This document shows, one piece after another, positions 53,010 to 61,956 of a stretch of DNA of 64,000 nt (its first letter is position 1; every line of letters begins with the position of its first letter). A model generated the notes under the pieces. It saw nothing but the letters and a program-made list of their open reading frames with translations, was not told the DNA's origin and made no database searches. The translations under genes were made by a program, and so were the position numbers. Origin of the DNA: Deltaproteobacteria bacterium HGW-Deltaproteobacteria-12 (GTDB lineage: Bacteria; Desulfobacterota; Syntrophia; Syntrophales; Smithellaceae); the NCBI GenBank assembly GCA_002840565.1, contig PHBK01000008.1, forward strand, positions 43,394 through 107,393, written 5' to 3'.

Positions 53010-54170
53010 ATGGGAAGAAGAGTAGCAATAGTAGGAACAGGACAGACCTATCATAAAAGTCACCGTCCGGATGTAACATCCCGGGAGATGATTTATGAAG
53101 CAGTGACGCGGGCTTTGGCCGACGCCGAACTGACCATTAAGGATATTGACGCCATTGTGATAGGCAACATGGACCATTTCGAGTCCATTAACTATGTAGA
53201 TGCATACAGCGTCGAGGGCTCCGGCGCATTTATGAAACCGATCATGAAAGTTTCGACCGGCGGCACCACCGGCGCAACCGTGGCCATTGCCGCCTATTAC
53301 CATGTGGCCTCCGGCATCTTCGACAAAGTATTGGCCATCGGTTTCGAGAAAAACTCCGAGTCGGATACAACGGGTGCGATTCTAACCTGCTCCGATCCCA
53401 TCTGGGACAGGTATTCATATTCGGGCGCCATTCCCAGCCTCGCCACCGAGGCGTCTGCTTACATGGAGCAGTACGGGGCGACACAGGAAGATGCAGCCCT
53501 GGTCGCCGAGCGGGACCGCGGCAATGCGATGAACAACCCTTACGCTCATTTAAGAAAACCACTGACCGTTGCCGAAATCATGGCGTCGCCCATGCTGGCC
53601 TACCCCATCAAACTGGGGGACGTCTGTCCGCGGACGGACGGCGCCTGTGCCGTAGTTTTAGCGGCCGACGGCATTGCCCAGAAGATCGCGAAAAAACCGG
53701 CCTGGTTCAAAGCGGCGGCGGTGAGACATACCTACACCTGGTTTGGGGATTCCACCAACTATACGGAAGGGCTTGTTTCCATGCAGCGCGCGTCCAAGGA
53801 TGCTTACAATCAGGCGGGAATCACCAAGCCGGTGGAACAGTTGGATGTTGCTGAATTATATCTTCCATACACTTTTGCCGGCCTCAAGTGGATCGAGGAT
53901 CTCGGATTTTGCGGTAAGGGTGAAGCGCCGAAGTTTGTAGGCGAAAGAAACACGCACATGGGCGGAAAGATTCCCATCAACCCGTCCGGCGGCGTTATTT
54001 CCACCAACTGCATCGGCGCCACGGCACTGCTGCGGGTTGCGGAGGCGGCCATCCAGGTTATGGGCAAGGGCGACCAAAGGCAGGTGCCGGACGTCAAAAA
54101 CGCTTTGGCCACGGGATTCGGCGGCTGCTTCTGGTCGGATGTTGTAATATTAAGTTCGGAAAGACCATAG
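53010..54170 (+). CDS. SCP-x-type thiolase-like protein B2, no nucleophile Cys
   Basis: A 386-residue thiolase-fold protein, sister of A2. Opens V-A-I-V-G-T-G-Q-T-Y. Nucleophile position Gly84 (S-T-G-G-T-T-G-A); His replaced (S-T-N-C); end motif F-G-G-C-F-W. Paired with B1 and followed 8 bp later by a DUF35 gene. A heteromeric enzyme B1-B2-DUF35 is inferred. Confidence 0.88.
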   Translation: MGRRVAIVGTGQTYHKSHRPDVTSREMIYEAVTRALADAELTIKDIDAIVIGNMDHFESINYVDAYSVEGSGAFMKPIMKVSTGGTTGATVAIAAYYHVASGIFDKVLAIGFEKNSESDTTGAILTCSDPIWDRYSYSGAIPSLATEASAYMEQYGATQEDAALVAERDRGNAMNNPYAHLRKPLTVAEIMASPMLAYPIKLGDVCPRTDGACAVVLAADGIAQKIAKKPAWFKAAAVRHTYTWFGDSTNYTEGLVSMQRASKDAYNQAGITKPVEQLDVAELYLPYTFAGLKWIEDLGFCGKGEAPKFVGERNTHMGGKIPINPSGGVISTNCIGATALLRVAEAAIQVMGKGDQRQVPDVKNALATGFGGCFWSDVVILSSERP

Positions 54171-54178
54171 GAGGAACT

Positions 54179-54658
54179 ATGTCAGCAGATAACAAACAAG
54201 GAGAACTTCTCCAGGAAACCTTTACCCACGCGATGCCTTATGAGTGGTCTATAGGTCTTTACGGCAGCAAGTTCTTTCAGGAAATAAAAGAAAAGGGGCG
54301 GTTTGCCGCCGCCAAGTGCAGCAGTTGCGGCAAGGTTTATATACCGCCGCGCCGCGTCTGCGGCCCCTGTTTTCAGGAGATTACCGAGATCGTGAGCCTT
54401 CCGCCTACTGGAGTCATCACGGCATTTTCGATCGTGAACTATCCGTTTATTGATCCGGCGACCGGCGCCCAGAGGCCCATTCCCTATACATACGGTTATA
54501 TTCACATTGACGGCGCCGACAACATATTTTCGCATTTTATCGGGGAGACGGACTTAAGCAAAATCAGCGTCGGGATGAGAGTCCGGGCGGTCTTTAAAGA
54601 AAAAAGCGAAATGGCCGGCAATATCCAGGATATCAAATATTTTGAAATTGTCCGGTAA
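54179..54658 (+). CDS. DUF35 Zn-ribbon/OB-fold protein B-II
   Basis: A 159-residue DUF35 protein. Ribbon C-S-S-C-G-K-V-Y-I-P-P-R-R-V-C-G-P-C. OB-fold includes Y-G-Y-I-H-I-D-G-A-D. It closes the second thiolase-like set and precedes the second desaturase-like gene. Likely acyl-CoA-binding partner of B1/B2. Confidence 0.91.
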   Translation: MSADNKQGELLQETFTHAMPYEWSIGLYGSKFFQEIKEKGRFAAAKCSSCGKVYIPPRRVCGPCFQEITEIVSLPPTGVITAFSIVNYPFIDPATGAQRPIPYTYGYIHIDGADNIFSHFIGETDLSKISVGMRVRAVFKEKSEMAGNIQDIKYFEIVR

Positions 54659-54676
54659 GACAGGTTGGAAGAGATT

Positions 54677-56194
54677 ATGAAAAGTACATATGACGTTGTT
54701 GTAGTGGGTGCGGGAGTCGGCGGCCTGGCTGTGGCCAGTCTGTCGGCCAAGGCCGGATTGCGAACGCTGCTGGTGGAGCAATGCGATCGCGTTGGCGGAA
54801 GGGCTATCAGTATTCGGGGCGAAGAGATTATTGCCAACGGGGCCGGGTGGTATAAGAAACTGATCGGGAAGCAATACAGCTGGCTGCCTTACAGCCAACC
54901 CGGGCTGGACGAGATTATTTCCCGGAAGATGCTGCAATGGTACACCCTTGATGTTGGTTATCACGGTGTTGCCTTGAATGGGGATGGTTATTTCCGGGAT
55001 CTTGACGATGTGCTGGGTACGGGTGTTCCCATGGTGGGAAATGAGAACGGCACCTATATCGGCGATGAATTTTATATGGACGTAAACGGCACCAGGTTTG
55101 ATGAGCGTCTCAAGAAGATGATTATGGAACAAGGCATACCGATGCACAAGTTTTATCTGGGCGCGGCAAAAATGAAGGAAGAGGATTACGACGCCCTGGA
55201 AAAGGTTTCGGTTTCTCAATGGTGCAAAGAGAACGGCCTTTATGAAAACAAAACAGTTTTCGGAATGATTCACGCCGTTTCCACCCTCATTACCACCATC
55301 AATGATCCCGACGACATTTCCATCGGGGATATTTTCCGTTATATGGGAACGGTCATCAATCCCCGGTTCAAGGCCGGTAAGGCCAAATTCGGTTCGGGTT
55401 TTACAGTAGGGGGCATCATGCGCTGGAGCCAGGCCGTGGCCAACCGGTTTATTGATCTGGGCGGCGACCTGCTCCTCAATACGCATGTGGAAAAAATAAT
55501 TATTGAGGACGGCAAAGCCACCGGTGTCGTCCTGAAGGAAGAATCGGGAGCACCAAGACAGGTTCAGGCCACAAAGATTGTCAGCAACATTCCCGTTCAG
55601 GACAGCTTTAAATACATGAATAAAGGGGAATTCCCGCAGGAATGGGCCGATCGGACGGAAAGGCTTTATGGATACGGCTCTATTGCGCCTTATTTCGGAT
55701 TGAATAAACTGGTTATGCCGGAGCGGGAATGGAATATCGGTGTAAAAGATACTCTGGTTATACCGAAGGAAGAAGGTTTTGAATACAATATTTATATGTG
55801 CTGGAATATCCAGTCGCAGACTGATCCGTCCTGCGCGCCCGGAGGAAAGCACCTGATGACGGCTTATGCCCCGGTTACGGAAAAGGAAGCCAGGGACAAA
55901 GACCTCATGGTCAAGGCCTGCAAGCTGATTATTGATTATCTGGAGCGCCGCTATCCGGGTTTCCGGAAGAGCATTGATTGGGCTATGTTTCCGACGGCGT
56001 GGAAACTGGAAGGTGTGGCCAAGTCCAAAACACAGGCCGGAACACTCAAGGCACCCATTGAGGCGCCTGCTGTTGCGGGGCTTTATTTTGCCGGAGATAC
56101 AGCTAAAGGTTACGGCGTTGCTATGGATTGTGCTGTGGCGGCAGGACTAATCTGCGCATCACGCATCACGGGAAAAGACTACGGGGTATCATAA
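54677..56194 (+). CDS. FAD-dependent phytoene-desaturase-like oxidoreductase, copy 2
   Basis: About 505 residues. V-V-V-G-A-G-V-G-G-L-A-V-A-S-L and V-G-G-R-A-I-S at the N-terminus, F-A-G-D-T-A-K-G-Y-G-V-A-M-D at the C-terminus. Clearly paralogous to copy 1 (shared W-N-I-Q-S, K-L-E-G-V-A-K-S). ATG 54677 is used because GGAAGAG lies before it; TTG 54665 is in frame but lies before that site. Unlike module A, no CrtC-like gene precedes it. Confidence 0.88.
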   Translation: MKSTYDVVVVGAGVGGLAVASLSAKAGLRTLLVEQCDRVGGRAISIRGEEIIANGAGWYKKLIGKQYSWLPYSQPGLDEIISRKMLQWYTLDVGYHGVALNGDGYFRDLDDVLGTGVPMVGNENGTYIGDEFYMDVNGTRFDERLKKMIMEQGIPMHKFYLGAAKMKEEDYDALEKVSVSQWCKENGLYENKTVFGMIHAVSTLITTINDPDDISIGDIFRYMGTVINPRFKAGKAKFGSGFTVGGIMRWSQAVANRFIDLGGDLLLNTHVEKIIIEDGKATGVVLKEESGAPRQVQATKIVSNIPVQDSFKYMNKGEFPQEWADRTERLYGYGSIAPYFGLNKLVMPEREWNIGVKDTLVIPKEEGFEYNIYMCWNIQSQTDPSCAPGGKHLMTAYAPVTEKEARDKDLMVKACKLIIDYLERRYPGFRKSIDWAMFPTAWKLEGVAKSKTQAGTLKAPIEAPAVAGLYFAGDTAKGYGVAMDCAVAAGLICASRITGKDYGVS

Positions 56195-56263
56195 CAATAA
56201 ATGCCTGACAGGAATTGCAAACCCTGTCGCAATTTCAGCCTTTGAGAAAAGGGAGGGGAAAGC

Positions 56264-57115
56264 ATGATCAAAAAACTATGTGTAATCGGAGCGGGAACAA
56301 TGGGTGCGGGTATTGCCCAGGTGGCGATAGAGAAGGGTATTGAGACAACATTGCGGGACGTGGACGATCAGTTTGTCCAGCGCGGCCTGAAGACAATCGG
56401 AACATTTATCGGCAAGAAGCTGGAGAAAGGGAAACTGAACCAGGCAGAGCACGATGCGATACTCGGACGGCTCAAAGGGAGCACGGATGCCCTGGAGGCA
56501 GCCGCCGGAGCGGAAATGGTAATTGAAGCCGTTTTTGAGAATATGGCCCTGAAGCAGAAGATATTTGCGGAACTGGACGGCATTTGTCCGAAGGAGACCG
56601 TTTTGGCATCCAACACCTCCACCTTAAGCATTTCCCGGATTGCCTCCGTGACCAGGAACCCGGAGCGGGTAGTCGGGACCCATTTTTTCAGCCCCGTGCC
56701 GGTAATGCGTCTGGTGGAAGTCATTAAGGGGGACAAGACCGCGCCCTCAGTTGTCGAGGCGGCGCTGGAATTCTGCAAGGAGATCGGCAAGACCGCCATT
56801 CTGGCGAAGGATGTTCCGGGTTTTATCGTCAACCGTTTTTTGTGCCTTCTTTACAATGAAGCAGCCGACCAGATATACAAGGGATACGCGACAGCCCAGG
56901 ATATAGATAACGGTCTGAAACTGGGATCAAACCATCCGATGGGTCCGGTGGAGATCATGGATATGGCCGGCGTTGATGTCTGCAACAATGCGCTCAAGGC
57001 TCTATATGAAATGACGGGGGAAGAGCGCTATAAGCCCTCGCCGTTATTCGAACAGATGATCAAGGAAAACCGTCTGGGACGGAAGACGGGAAGAGGTTTC
57101 TACGAATATAAATAA
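56264..57115 (+). CDS. 3-hydroxybutyryl-CoA dehydrogenase-type enzyme
   Basis: A 283-residue enzyme with canonical G-A-G-T-M-G-A-G-I-A-Q, S-N-T-S-T-L and H-F-F-S-P-V-P-V-M-R-L-V-E-V, and ending G-R-K-T-G-R-G-F-Y-E-Y. Length equals the standard 3-hydroxybutyryl-CoA dehydrogenase. Paralogue of the 41944 gene. GGGAGGGGA precedes the start. Oxidises the hydroxyacyl-CoA intermediate. Confidence 0.95.
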   Translation: MIKKLCVIGAGTMGAGIAQVAIEKGIETTLRDVDDQFVQRGLKTIGTFIGKKLEKGKLNQAEHDAILGRLKGSTDALEAAAGAEMVIEAVFENMALKQKIFAELDGICPKETVLASNTSTLSISRIASVTRNPERVVGTHFFSPVPVMRLVEVIKGDKTAPSVVEAALEFCKEIGKTAILAKDVPGFIVNRFLCLLYNEAADQIYKGYATAQDIDNGLKLGSNHPMGPVEIMDMAGVDVCNNALKALYEMTGEERYKPSPLFEQMIKENRLGRKTGRGFYEYK

Positions 57116-57179
57116 ACCCCTCTAGCGGAAGAACAATAAAATAAGCGCCCGATTTTCCGGGTAGATATGGAGAGTAATA

Positions 57180-58325
57180 ATGGATTTTATTTTGAATGAA
57201 GATCAAACCATGTTGCGGGACATGGTGCGCAGAGTTGCCGCGGAGAAGTTTGCCCCGATAGCCGCAGAGATTGATGAGAAGGAGATATTTCCCGCGGAAT
57301 CAGTGAAAGTTTTGGCGGAGAACGGACTTCTGGGTGTTCAGATACCGGAAGAATACGGCGGCGCCGGCGCCGGCATGCTGGCCATGGTCTTGGTCGTCGA
57401 AGAGATAGCCAGAGTATGTGCCTCCACATCGGTTATATTGACTACGCAGGCCCTGGCCAGCGACCCGCTGCTTCTGGCGGGCACAGAAGCACAGAAGAAG
57501 AACTACCTTTACCGTCTGGCTTCCGGAGCATGCCTGGGCGCCTGCGGCATCACGGAACCCGGGGCAGGTTCCGACGTGACGGGGATGAAAACAACCGCGC
57601 GGAAGGTCGATGGCGGGTACGTGATCGACGGCGCCAAAATCTTCATTACGAACGGCGGTGAAGCGGAGATTGTCACGGTTCTGGCATATACGGACAAAGA
57701 GAAGAGAAACAAGGGCATCAGCATGTTCATCCTGGAGAAGAGTGATGTGGGCTTTACCGTGGGGAAGAAAGAACACAAGCTGGGCATTCACGGTTCGGAC
57801 ACGCGAGAACTGGTGTTCGATAATGTGTTTGTAAAAGAGAATCGCCTGCTTGGTCCCGAAGGAACGGGTTTCAAGACCCTCATGACCACCTTCAACTATA
57901 CCCGCCCCGCCGTGGGAGGCCAGGCCTTGGGTATTGCGCAGGGCGCCCTGGATGCATCCATCAAGTACGCCAAGGAAAGGGTGCAGTTCGGGAAAAGCTT
58001 ATCCTCTTTTCAAGGGATGCAGTGGATGCTGGCGGAGATGGCCCTGCAGGTGGAAGCTGCGCGGTCGCTGGTTTACCGGGCGGCAGCGATGATTGACAGT
58101 GAACCGGAATCGCCCGACCTGCCGCGGATTGCTTCCATGGCGAAGTGGTATGCATCCGATGCGGCCATGAAGGTGACAACAGATGCCGTCCAGATTTTCG
58201 GCGGTTACGGCTATGTTCGGGAATACCCTGTGGAACGGATGATGCGGGATGCCAAAATCACGCAGATCTACGAAGGGACCAATCAGATCCAGCGCACCAT
58301 TGTTGCCGGTCAGATACTCAGATAG
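57180..58325 (+). CDS. Butyryl-CoA-type acyl-CoA dehydrogenase
   Basis: A 381-residue acyl-CoA dehydrogenase with catalytic Glu365 in [24 protein letters not shown] and F-I-T-N-G-G-E-A are typical. Unlike the 40115 and 60789 paralogues, its active site is the standard short-chain form. Forms the enoyl-CoA, passing electrons to ETF (no etf genes visible here). Confidence 0.95.
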   Translation: MDFILNEDQTMLRDMVRRVAAEKFAPIAAEIDEKEIFPAESVKVLAENGLLGVQIPEEYGGAGAGMLAMVLVVEEIARVCASTSVILTTQALASDPLLLAGTEAQKKNYLYRLASGACLGACGITEPGAGSDVTGMKTTARKVDGGYVIDGAKIFITNGGEAEIVTVLAYTDKEKRNKGISMFILEKSDVGFTVGKKEHKLGIHGSDTRELVFDNVFVKENRLLGPEGTGFKTLMTTFNYTRPAVGGQALGIAQGALDASIKYAKERVQFGKSLSSFQGMQWMLAEMALQVEAARSLVYRAAAMIDSEPESPDLPRIASMAKWYASDAAMKVTTDAVQIFGGYGYVREYPVERMMRDAKITQIYEGTNQIQRTIVAGQILR

Positions 58326-58422
58326 CGGTTGACATTAGCGATAAAAGAAAAAGCGAAGGCAATTTCGTCAAGGCTGAACCGGAGCGGATAGAGAAGATTA
58401 TCATAATTTTTAAAGGCGGAGC

Positions 58423-59343
58423 ATGAGAAAATCGGCGGAAGGAATAATTCACAGAAAAATTGCGGCCTGCGGGCACCCGATCTATCCGGGATATGTCGTC
58501 CGGGGAAGCCGCAAAACAATAATGATTGAAGCAGGGTTAAACATTCTTGGACCGACATATTATCGGAGTATCAAAAATATTCTGGGCGAGGGTTCACCGC
58601 TTAATTATCTGCTTGTTACCCATGGACATTATGACCATCTGGGCGCCGTAACCTATCTAAAGAAAAGAATGCCGGACATTCAGCTGCTGGGCAATAAGTC
58701 ATTGGCGCAGCTTATGCAGAAAGAAAAGGTTCTCCAGACGATGAATTTCTTAAGCCAGCAGACGGGGCTTTGTTTTGCTGATATTGTGGCAGAACTGACA
58801 GCTGCTGACGATATCAGCATTGCGCCGGTTGAATTTGCCCGGGAGTTGCAGGAAGGCGATACCATCAGTCTCGGCGATATGCATTGTGTGGTTTACGAGA
58901 CGCCCGGGCATACGAAGGATCATCTGTCTTTTTTCATTCCCGAAGAAGGTATTTTGTTTTCGGGAGAAGCGTTCGGTAATCCCATCATCGAGAAAGAAAA
59001 CGAAGTCAAAGTCGAATTTGCGTCATCTTATACCGACTATATGAAGTCCATGGAGAAACTGATGGTGTTATTGCCGGAGGTAAAGATCCTCGCTCTGTCC
59101 CATCTTTACTATTATACGAATGATGATGTGCCGAGGTTTGCGGAGATGGCTCTGAGAGACAGCATGCATTACAGGGACCTGATCGACAGTTACCTGGATT
59201 CCGCTCATGGTGATATTGACTCAGCGGCGGAAACTATAGTCAGAGTAGAATATGATGAAAAGAAAGCCGTTAACCAGGAAAGAAATGCTTACATAACAAA
59301 TCTACAAGCTCAGGTTAAAGCTGTGGCAGCTTTGCGGGCTTGA
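58423..59343 (+). CDS. Metallo-beta-lactamase-fold hydrolase
   Basis: A 306-residue MBL protein. H67-G-H69-Y-D71-H72 (T-H-G-H-Y-D-H-L-G) binds two metals, and H in P-G-H-T-K-D-H and the L-S-H-L near the C-terminus complete the site. A C-terminal helical region of about 70 residues follows. Could be a thioesterase or lactonase; not assignable. It lies 98 bp behind the dehydrogenase. Confidence 0.88.
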   Translation: MRKSAEGIIHRKIAACGHPIYPGYVVRGSRKTIMIEAGLNILGPTYYRSIKNILGEGSPLNYLLVTHGHYDHLGAVTYLKKRMPDIQLLGNKSLAQLMQKEKVLQTMNFLSQQTGLCFADIVAELTAADDISIAPVEFARELQEGDTISLGDMHCVVYETPGHTKDHLSFFIPEEGILFSGEAFGNPIIEKENEVKVEFASSYTDYMKSMEKLMVLLPEVKILALSHLYYYTNDDVPRFAEMALRDSMHYRDLIDSYLDSAHGDIDSAAETIVRVEYDEKKAVNQERNAYITNLQAQVKAVAALRA

Positions 59344-59368
59344 GAAAATTTAATTGAGGTGATGTTAC

Positions 59369-60229
59369 ATGGGAAGGAAAGTAATTATTACATGTGCCCT
59401 TGTCGGATCGGCGACAAGAAAAAATCAGAACCCTAATACCCCCTATAGCCCGAAGGAATTAGCTGAAGCGGCGCATCTGGCCTACAAGGCCGGAGCAGCG
59501 ATGGTCCACGTTCATTCCATCGAGGATGACGGGACAAATTCTACAAGGAAGGAAAGAATAAAGGAAAGTCATGACGCCGTCAAAGCCAGAACTCCGGAAC
59601 TGATCGTGAATATGACCTCGGCTCTGGGCATGGGTGCTACTCCGGAGCAGCGCCTGGCGCAATTGGAGTACGTGAAGCCGGAAATGTCTTCCCTTAATAT
59701 GGCAACGATGAATTTTGCCGGCGTTAATAGAAAGACAGGCGAAGTTTTGGTGGACTACACCTTTGAAAATCCACTCAACATGGTTGCCGATTTTGCCAGA
59801 GCGATGAAGAACATCGGCACGAAGCCGGAGTTGGAATGTTATGCCACCGGCGGAATTGATAATTATCATTTTCTGGCCGGGTCCGGCAACTTTACCGATC
59901 CCGTTAATTTTAATTTCGTATTTGGTGTGTGCGGCGGTGCTGCATTCCGGCCGTCCGGATTTTTAGCAATGGCTGACGCCATCCCCCGGAATGCAAATTT
60001 TTCGGCTTGCGGTGTCGGAAACGAAGAATGGCCGGTGATCACGCAGTCGATTCTTTGCGGCGGCCATGTCCGGGTTGGTCTGGAAGACAATATTCGCATG
60101 CCGAACGGCGAGCTGGCCAAAGGCAATTACGAACTTGTCGAACACGCTGTCCGGATCGTGGAAGCTCTGGGTTGTGAACCGGCAACGCCCGATGAGGCCC
60201 GAAAAATATTCGGTACGATAAAAAGATAA
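59369..60229 (+). CDS. BKACE family (3-keto-5-aminohexanoate cleavage enzyme-like, DUF849)
   Basis: A 286-residue protein. H47-V-H49 (M-V-H-V-H-S) binds zinc as in Kce, and V-G-L-E-D-N near residue 231 holds the conserved Glu. BKACE enzymes condense a beta-keto acid with acetyl-CoA to give acetoacetate and a new acyl-CoA. This would provide a CoA-sparing cleavage in the pathway. Substrate unknown. Last gene of block 2, followed by a strong terminator hairpin. Confidence 0.9.
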   Translation: MGRKVIITCALVGSATRKNQNPNTPYSPKELAEAAHLAYKAGAAMVHVHSIEDDGTNSTRKERIKESHDAVKARTPELIVNMTSALGMGATPEQRLAQLEYVKPEMSSLNMATMNFAGVNRKTGEVLVDYTFENPLNMVADFARAMKNIGTKPELECYATGGIDNYHFLAGSGNFTDPVNFNFVFGVCGGAAFRPSGFLAMADAIPRNANFSACGVGNEEWPVITQSILCGGHVRVGLEDNIRMPNGELAKGNYELVEHAVRIVEALGCEPATPDEARKIFGTIKR

Positions 60230-60788
60230 TTATTTTTTTAATCTGATAATTTGCCGGAAGCAGGCAGGGGAAATTGAATCTCTCCGATTCTTTCCCCTGC
60301 CTGTCTGAATTGCTCTGCCGTCGGCGGGGGAAAGGCCATTTTATTATGGTTCAGCAGGGTTCTTCCTGCTGGGAGCAGATGTTTTCCCATAATTTGCTTG
60401 ATTTAATATTTGAATCAGGTAGAATTTAACACACAGTAATATAACCAAAACAGCTTGGAACCGCCGGTAAATCAGGCGGTAAACACAAAATAAATTTCAG
60501 CATTATATCACCGAGTAAGTTTAGTAAAGATTATAAAGAGCGGTTATAAAACAGGCAACACGTTTTTGGAGAGATAAATCCATGATGAGTTACCGACGCG
60601 ATTTACAATCGACACAATTCTATCTATTCCTGCACCCGAAGTTTTCAAAAAGATACTCCTTACATAACCGTTGGAAAAACAGGTCTCGACTCTACTGGAA
60701 TTAAAGGAAGGGAAAACAATATCAAGAAATATTGATGACATTCGGTATTTCAATATCTTTGAATTAAAAAATAACAGGTGGTGCGATA
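60230..60788. other. Non-coding gap between blocks 2 and 3
   Basis: About 560 bp. It begins with the terminator hairpin at 60261-60303. ACCGCC (60460-60465) and GGCGGT (60475-60480) form a 6-bp stem. The AT-rich part 60500-60780 has short interrupted frames that could be a decayed gene but resemble nothing known. No clear promoter could be placed for the 60789 gene. Confidence 0.5.
60261..60303 (+). terminator. Terminator hairpin of block 2
   Basis: CAGGCAGGGGAAA (60261-60273) and TTTCCCCTGCCTG (60291-60303) are perfectly complementary over 13 bp. GAATC/GATTC inside extends it with a 2-nt bulge. It lies 32 bp after the BKACE stop. A long T-run is missing. Confidence 0.7.
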
Positions 60789-61925
60789 ATGTATCAGGAG
60801 TACTTCAATGAAGATCACAGGATATTCAGGGATAGCGTCGGGCGTTTTGTAGAAAAGGAGATCAAACCGAACATCGAAGAGTGGGAGGAGCAAGAGCTGT
60901 TTCCGCTCGAGCTATACAAGAAGGCCGCCGATGCCGGCTTCCAGGGATTGGAATATCCGGAGGAATACGGCGGGACGCCGTGTGACAAGTTTATGATGAT
61001 TGCCTATATCGAGGAGTTTGTCCGCAGCAGCGGTTCTACCGGACTCCTCAGCGGGCTTTCCAGTCATACCATTGCCATGCCGCCGGTGCTTAATCTGGGA
61101 ACGGCGGAGCAGAAGCAGCGGTTTCTCGTTCCCGTACTGCGGGGGGAGAAGGTGGCGGCCCTGGGGATCACGGAGCCCAATGCCGGATCGGATGTCGCCA
61201 ATATAAGGACCAGAGCGGTCCGCGACGGGGATGGCTATCGAGTGAATGGATCGAAGACGTTCATCACCAGCGGTACGCGGGCCAATTTCCTAACCACGGC
61301 AGTGCGCACGGGTGGCCCCGGGCACAAAGGGGTCAGCCTTCTGGTCATTGACTCGGCAACACCCGGTTTTACCGTCGCGAAAAAAATCAGCAAAATGGGC
61401 TGGCACAGTTCGGATACCGCTGAGTTGAGCTTTGAGGATTGCTCTGTTCCTGTTGAAAACCTGCTGGGGGCAGAGGGCGATGGTTTCCGGGGGATCATGA
61501 TTAATTTTCAGAATGAGCGGCTTTCCCTTGCCGTTCAGGCCCATGCTACAGCTCAACTCGCCCTGGAAGAATCCATCAAATATGCCAAGACCAGGGAGGC
61601 TTTCGGAACAACCCTGTCGGGGTTCCAGGTAATCCGCCACAAACTGGTGGATATGGCGACTAAAGTGGAGGCATCCAAAGAGTTCAACTACCGGGTCGCC
61701 GCCAGGATGGAGGCGGGGATGGATGTCACCAAGGAAGTCTCCATGGCTAAGAACTTTGCCTGCGAGATCTGCGACAAGGTGGTTTTCGATGCGGTCCAGA
61801 TTCATGGCGGGTATGGTTATGCCAGGGAGTATGTCGTTGAGCGTCTTTATCGCGATTCGCGGATTCTCAGCATTGGCGGCGGAACAACAGAGATCATGAA
61901 GGAGATTATCAGCAAAATAATGTGA
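60789..61925 (+). CDS. Acyl-CoA dehydrogenase (paralogue of 40115 gene)
   Basis: A 378-residue acyl-CoA dehydrogenase with L-G-I-T-E-P-N-A-G-S-D-V-A, K-T-F-I-T-S-G-T-R-A-N and Q-I-H-G-G-Y-G-Y. The active-site end reads I-G-G-G-T-T-E-I-M as in the 40115 gene, so both lack the usual Glu there. The N-terminus M-Y-Q-E-Y-F-N-E-D-H also parallels that gene. It precedes the second Liv-type transporter by 31 bp. Confidence 0.94.
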   Translation: MYQEYFNEDHRIFRDSVGRFVEKEIKPNIEEWEEQELFPLELYKKAADAGFQGLEYPEEYGGTPCDKFMMIAYIEEFVRSSGSTGLLSGLSSHTIAMPPVLNLGTAEQKQRFLVPVLRGEKVAALGITEPNAGSDVANIRTRAVRDGDGYRVNGSKTFITSGTRANFLTTAVRTGGPGHKGVSLLVIDSATPGFTVAKKISKMGWHSSDTAELSFEDCSVPVENLLGAEGDGFRGIMINFQNERLSLAVQAHATAQLALEESIKYAKTREAFGTTLSGFQVIRHKLVDMATKVEASKEFNYRVAARMEAGMDVTKEVSMAKNFACEICDKVVFDAVQIHGGYGYAREYVVERLYRDSRILSIGGGTTEIMKEIISKIM

Positions 61926-61956
61926 AGCTGTTGGCAAAAGAAAGGGGTAATGGTTT

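Noticed and set aside
54554..55852. 432-codon minus-strand frame opposite the second desaturase-like gene
   Set aside because: Antisense shadow; its composition follows the codon structure of the real gene. The same holds for long minus frames at 37960-39090, 40097-41242 and 18475-19416.
60544..60753. Short minus-strand frame and interrupted plus-strand frames before the 60789 gene
   Set aside because: No start signal, no recognisable family and an in-frame stop on the plus strand. A decayed gene is possible but not supportable.
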